Positions 14,272 through 16,534 of a stretch of DNA of 16,534 nt are shown here, in pieces. The DNA lies in the NCBI GenBank assembly GCA_019240175.1, contig JAFAYS010001148.1:1-16534 (forward strand). Reading direction: 5' to 3'. The notes below the pieces were generated by a model that made no database searches, was not told where the DNA came from, and saw nothing but the letters and a program-made list of their open reading frames with translations. The stretch's first letter is position 1. Each line of letters begins with the position of its first letter. The DNA comes from Chloroflexota bacterium (lineage in GTDB: Bacteria; Chloroflexota; Chloroflexia; Chloroflexales; Kallotenuaceae). Made by a program: the position numbers and the translations under genes.

Positions 14272-14625
14272 ATGCGGCATCGTCGTGATCCGCGTCGAGA
14301 TCTGGTTACCGCTGACGGCTCGCGCATCTCCGAGCTGATGGGCCGCGTCACCACCGGCGACGAGTCGCTGAGTGTGGCGCGGATCGTGATGCCGCCCGGC
14401 GCTGGGCAGCCGCTACGGCGCAACGGCTTTCACGAGGTGCTGATCGTCGTGGCCGGCAGCTGCGAGGTCGATCTGCCCGACGGCACGGTTCAGCTCAGCG
14501 CCGACGATGTGCTGGAGCTGCCGCCCCACACGCCCTACGCCGAGCGCGGCGGTCCCGAGGGCTGCGTGGCCTGGGCGATCTGCCGTCCGGCCTTCAATCG
14601 TGAGCTGGTAGAGTTTGCTGTCTGA
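14272..14625 (+). CDS. Small cupin-fold protein
   Basis: 117 aa, excellent site AAGGAGG before the ATG, 11 nt after the permease stop. Single cupin barrel: motif 1-like FHEVLIVVAGSCEV (GSCEVDLPDG follows) and motif 2-like LELPPHTPYAERGG. Motif 1 has one His and a Glu in place of the usual HxH, so metal binding may be weak or altered. It could be a sensor or a small isomerase or epimerase; the sequence does not decide. Position suggests a role in the same process as the flanking VOC and DinB genes. Confidence 0.82.
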   Translation: MRHRRDPRRDLVTADGSRISELMGRVTTGDESLSVARIVMPPGAGQPLRRNGFHEVLIVVAGSCEVDLPDGTVQLSADDVLELPPHTPYAERGGPEGCVAWAICRPAFNRELVEFAV

Positions 14626-14655
14626 CCCATTCATCGCACGCGAAAGGCAAGATAT

Positions 14656-15045
14656 ATGCAGATCCATTCGGCGCGCTTCTTTGTGTATGCGACCGATCTG
14701 ACACAATCGCTTCAGTTCTATACCGAGGTGCTGCAGCTGCGAGTCGTCGATCGCATCGTGGGCGGCACCGTGCTGGCGGCGGGATCGACGGAGGTGGAGC
14801 TGATGCAAGATCGGCGGGATACCGAGCCCGATATTGTGCGCCGCACCGGCTTCACGCTGTTTGTCGACAACGCCGACGCCGCGTATGTCGCGCTGCAAGC
14901 CCAGGGCGTGACGATCGCGTCTGAGCTGACGACCACGCCGGAGGGCGCGCGGATCTTCTTTATTGTCGATCCCGACGGCCTGCCGATCGGTATTCGCTCC
15001 GAGCCAACCGAGACTATCGTGCCCGGCGATTGGGCGCAAACATAA
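14656..15045 (+). CDS. VOC-superfamily (glyoxalase/dioxygenase fold) protein
   Basis: 129 aa. Two beta-alpha-beta-beta-beta halves are recognisable: RFFVYATDLTQSLQFYTEVL then STEVELMQD, and TGFTLFVDNADAAYVALQA then ARIFFIVDPDGLPIGI. Active members usually hold a Glu two residues after the final DPDGxxI; here that position is Gly (PIGIRS). The first-strand His is also absent, leaving E47-like VELM as the only obvious ligand. Binding or resistance-type function, rather than a classic metalloenzyme, is therefore possible. 15 nt before the DinB-fold gene. Confidence 0.84.
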   Translation: MQIHSARFFVYATDLTQSLQFYTEVLQLRVVDRIVGGTVLAAGSTEVELMQDRRDTEPDIVRRTGFTLFVDNADAAYVALQAQGVTIASELTTTPEGARIFFIVDPDGLPIGIRSEPTETIVPGDWAQT

Positions 15046-15060
15046 CGCAAAGGATTTTCT

Positions 15061-15534
15061 ATGTTTGATATCGAGCGAGTGCGCGCCAGCTGGGCGCGTG
15101 AGACCGCCCAGATCGATGCGATTGTGCTGTCGATGAGCGCCGATTTGGCCGCGCGGCCTGTGCGCGACGACGGCTGGACCACGCAGGATCTGCTGGGCCA
15201 TATCGCGACCTCGGCCAAAGTGTTTGTGCAGTTCATCGGGAGCGACGCGCCGCCGTTTGGCGATAACGTCGATATTCACGATCTCAACGAGCAGCAGCGC
15301 AAGCGGCAGCAGCAGCGCAGCTGGCCGGAGGTGCAGGCCTACTGGCAGCGTGTGCGCGACGACGTCACGGCGTTTCTCGCCGCCGGCACCAACGATCTCG
15401 GCGCTCAGCCCGCGCGGCTGCCCTGGATGCCCACCGTGCAAACCGCCGGCGACGCGCTGCGGCTGCTGATCCTGCATACCAAGTCACATCGCGAAGAGCT
15501 GGTGCGTGGCACCGCCATCGCAGTTGAGGAGTAG
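15061..15534 (+). CDS. DinB-fold / maleylpyruvate-isomerase-like metal-binding protein
   Basis: 157 aa, site AAAGGA before the ATG. Four-helix-bundle pattern with the three-His metal site of the DinB superfamily: His47 in DLLGHIAT, and His139 and His143 in ILHTKSHREEL. WTTQDLLGHI near the N-terminus is typical of the family. Family members include thiol-dependent transferases and uncharacterised damage- or stress-inducible proteins; no thiol-specific context is visible here. Three nt separate it from the M19 dipeptidase, so translation is probably coupled. Confidence 0.83.
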   Translation: MFDIERVRASWARETAQIDAIVLSMSADLAARPVRDDGWTTQDLLGHIATSAKVFVQFIGSDAPPFGDNVDIHDLNEQQRKRQQQRSWPEVQAYWQRVRDDVTAFLAAGTNDLGAQPARLPWMPTVQTAGDALRLLILHTKSHREELVRGTAIAVEE

Positions 15535-15537
15535 CCG

Positions 15538-16534
15538 ATGCTGATCGATGCACATCTTGACCTGGCCTTCAATGCCGTCGCTATGGGCGCCGACCTGCGC
15601 CTGCCGCTCGATCAGCTGCGAGCGTCAGATTTTGGGCAGCTCAATACTTCAAAACACGAAACGCCCACCGTCTCGCTGCCCACAATCCGCGAGGCCGATA
15701 TACGCGTGGTGTTCGGCACGATCTTTGTGCAAGCACCGCGCACCACGTTTAAGCTGGATGGCCCGATCTATAACACGCCCGAGGAGGCCAATCAGCAGGG
15801 CTGGGCGCAGCTGCGCTACTACCACGAGCTGGCGGCAAATCAGGAGATTAAGCTGATCGGCGGGCTTGGCGATCTAGAAACCGTGGTGCAAGGCCAGACG
15901 CCGCTGCCGGGCCTGCTGCCGCTGATGGAAGGTGCCGATCCAATCCGTGATCTGGCTGAGCTGCCGGAGTGGCGCGCCGCTGGGGTTCAGATTGTGGGGC
16001 CGGCCTGGGGTGCGACCCGCTACAGCGGCGGCACGGGCGCTCCCGGCCCGCTAACTCCTGCCGGTCGCGAGCTGATGCGCGGCCTGCGCGAGCATGGCAT
16101 GGCGCTGGATACTAGCCACCTCAGCGAGGAAAGCTTCTGGGAAGCTCTGCAGCTCTTCGACGGCCCGACGATCGCGTCGCACGCCAACTGCCGCGCCTTC
16201 GTGCCCACCGATCGCCAGCTGAGCGACGATATGATCCGGGCGGTTGTCGAGCGCGACGGCGTGATCGGCATTGTGCCGACTAACCTGTTTTTGGTCGAGG
16301 GCTGGAAGCCCAAGGACGGCAAAACAGTCGGGCTGGACGCTGTGGTGCGACATATCGAGCATATCTGCGCGATCGCCGGTGATACACGGCACGTCGGCAT
16401 CGGCTCGGATTTCGACGGCGGCTTCGGCGTCGAGTGGCTGCCCGCCGGCATGGAGTCGATCGCGGATCTGCCGCAGATTGGCACCGCGCTGCTGGCGGCG
16501 GGCTGGGGTCAGGCCGATGTCGACGGCGTACTGA
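15538..16534 (+). CDS. M19 family membrane (renal-type) dipeptidase, 3'-partial
   Basis: 332 codons are visible from the ATG at 15538 (GAGGAG upstream, inside the end of the DinB gene); the frame stays open to the window end. M19 zinc-site motifs are all present: His6/Asp8 (IDAHLDL), bridging Glu131 (LPLMEGADP), His194 (LDTSHLSE), His215 (IASHANCRAF, followed by DRQLSDD) and Asp291 (GIGSDFDGG). Known members hydrolyse dipeptides, often with D-residues or dehydro bonds. There is no signal peptide, so it is cytoplasmic. The end (AAGWGQADVDGVL) matches the usual near-C-terminal region, so little should be missing. Last visible gene of the operon. Confidence 0.93.
   Translation, partial: MLIDAHLDLAFNAVAMGADLRLPLDQLRASDFGQLNTSKHETPTVSLPTIREADIRVVFGTIFVQAPRTTFKLDGPIYNTPEEANQQGWAQLRYYHELAANQEIKLIGGLGDLETVVQGQTPLPGLLPLMEGADPIRDLAELPEWRAAGVQIVGPAWGATRYSGGTGAPGPLTPAGRELMRGLREHGMALDTSHLSEESFWEALQLFDGPTIASHANCRAFVPTDRQLSDDMIRAVVERDGVIGIVPTNLFLVEGWKPKDGKTVGLDAVVRHIEHICAIAGDTRHVGIGSDFDGGFGVEWLPAGMESIADLPQIGTALLAAGWGQADVDGVL

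Noticed and set aside
14413..15477. 354-codon open frame on the minus strand
   Set aside because: It runs antisense through the cupin, VOC and DinB genes, all of which have family motifs and ribosome sites.

Overview
The window is GC-rich, gene-dense bacterial DNA with no rRNA, tRNA, CRISPR array, phage or transposase genes. Gene content (secreted aqualysin/proteinase-K-like S8 proteins, a DUF4331 protein beside a HupE/NicO transporter, a DUF990-type ABC-2 permease pair, a STAND regulator, and dispersed GGCCCTCACC / GAAC-type intergenic repeats) best fits a filamentous Chloroflexota bacterium. This is inference from family content and style, not from a marker gene.

Region 1 (1-4235, + strand) is a tandem array of four secreted subtilisin (S8) paralogues, the first cut off by the window edge. 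The first keeps the Asp/His/Ser triad. The other three are intact reading frames that have each lost a different set of catalytic residues (G/Q/S, S/H/T and D/F/A in place of D/H/S), and all three have lost the oxyanion Asn. All four keep the same six cysteines. Genes 2 and 3 share an almost identical 5' leader plus signal-peptide cassette and similar 3' ends around diverged middles. A hairpin begins exactly 9 nt after the stop codon of genes 1, 2 and 3, but only the third has a T-tract. This pseudoprotease array is the most unusual part of the window.

Region 2 (4337-9384, - strand) reads DUF4331 secreted protein -> TPR protein -> HupE/NicO-type metal transporter -> SnoaL-like protein. The TPR and transporter genes overlap by 4 nt. 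The layout suggests an envelope- or metal-linked unit. A repeat-rich spacer (7686-7884) separates DUF4331 from the TPR gene.

Region 3 (9652-11745, - strand) is one large STAND-type ATPase with a C-terminal HTH and an apparent GNAT-like middle domain, probably a transcription regulator. A hairpin terminator separates it from DUF4331.

Region 4 (12141-16534, + strand) is a tight operon behind a good sigma-70 promoter (TTGCGG-17-TATAAT). It encodes ABC-2 permease, NUDIX hydrolase, second ABC-2 permease, cupin, VOC/glyoxalase-fold protein, DinB-fold protein and an M19 dipeptidase that runs off the window. Gaps are 3-42 nt. No ABC ATPase for the permease pair lies within the window.
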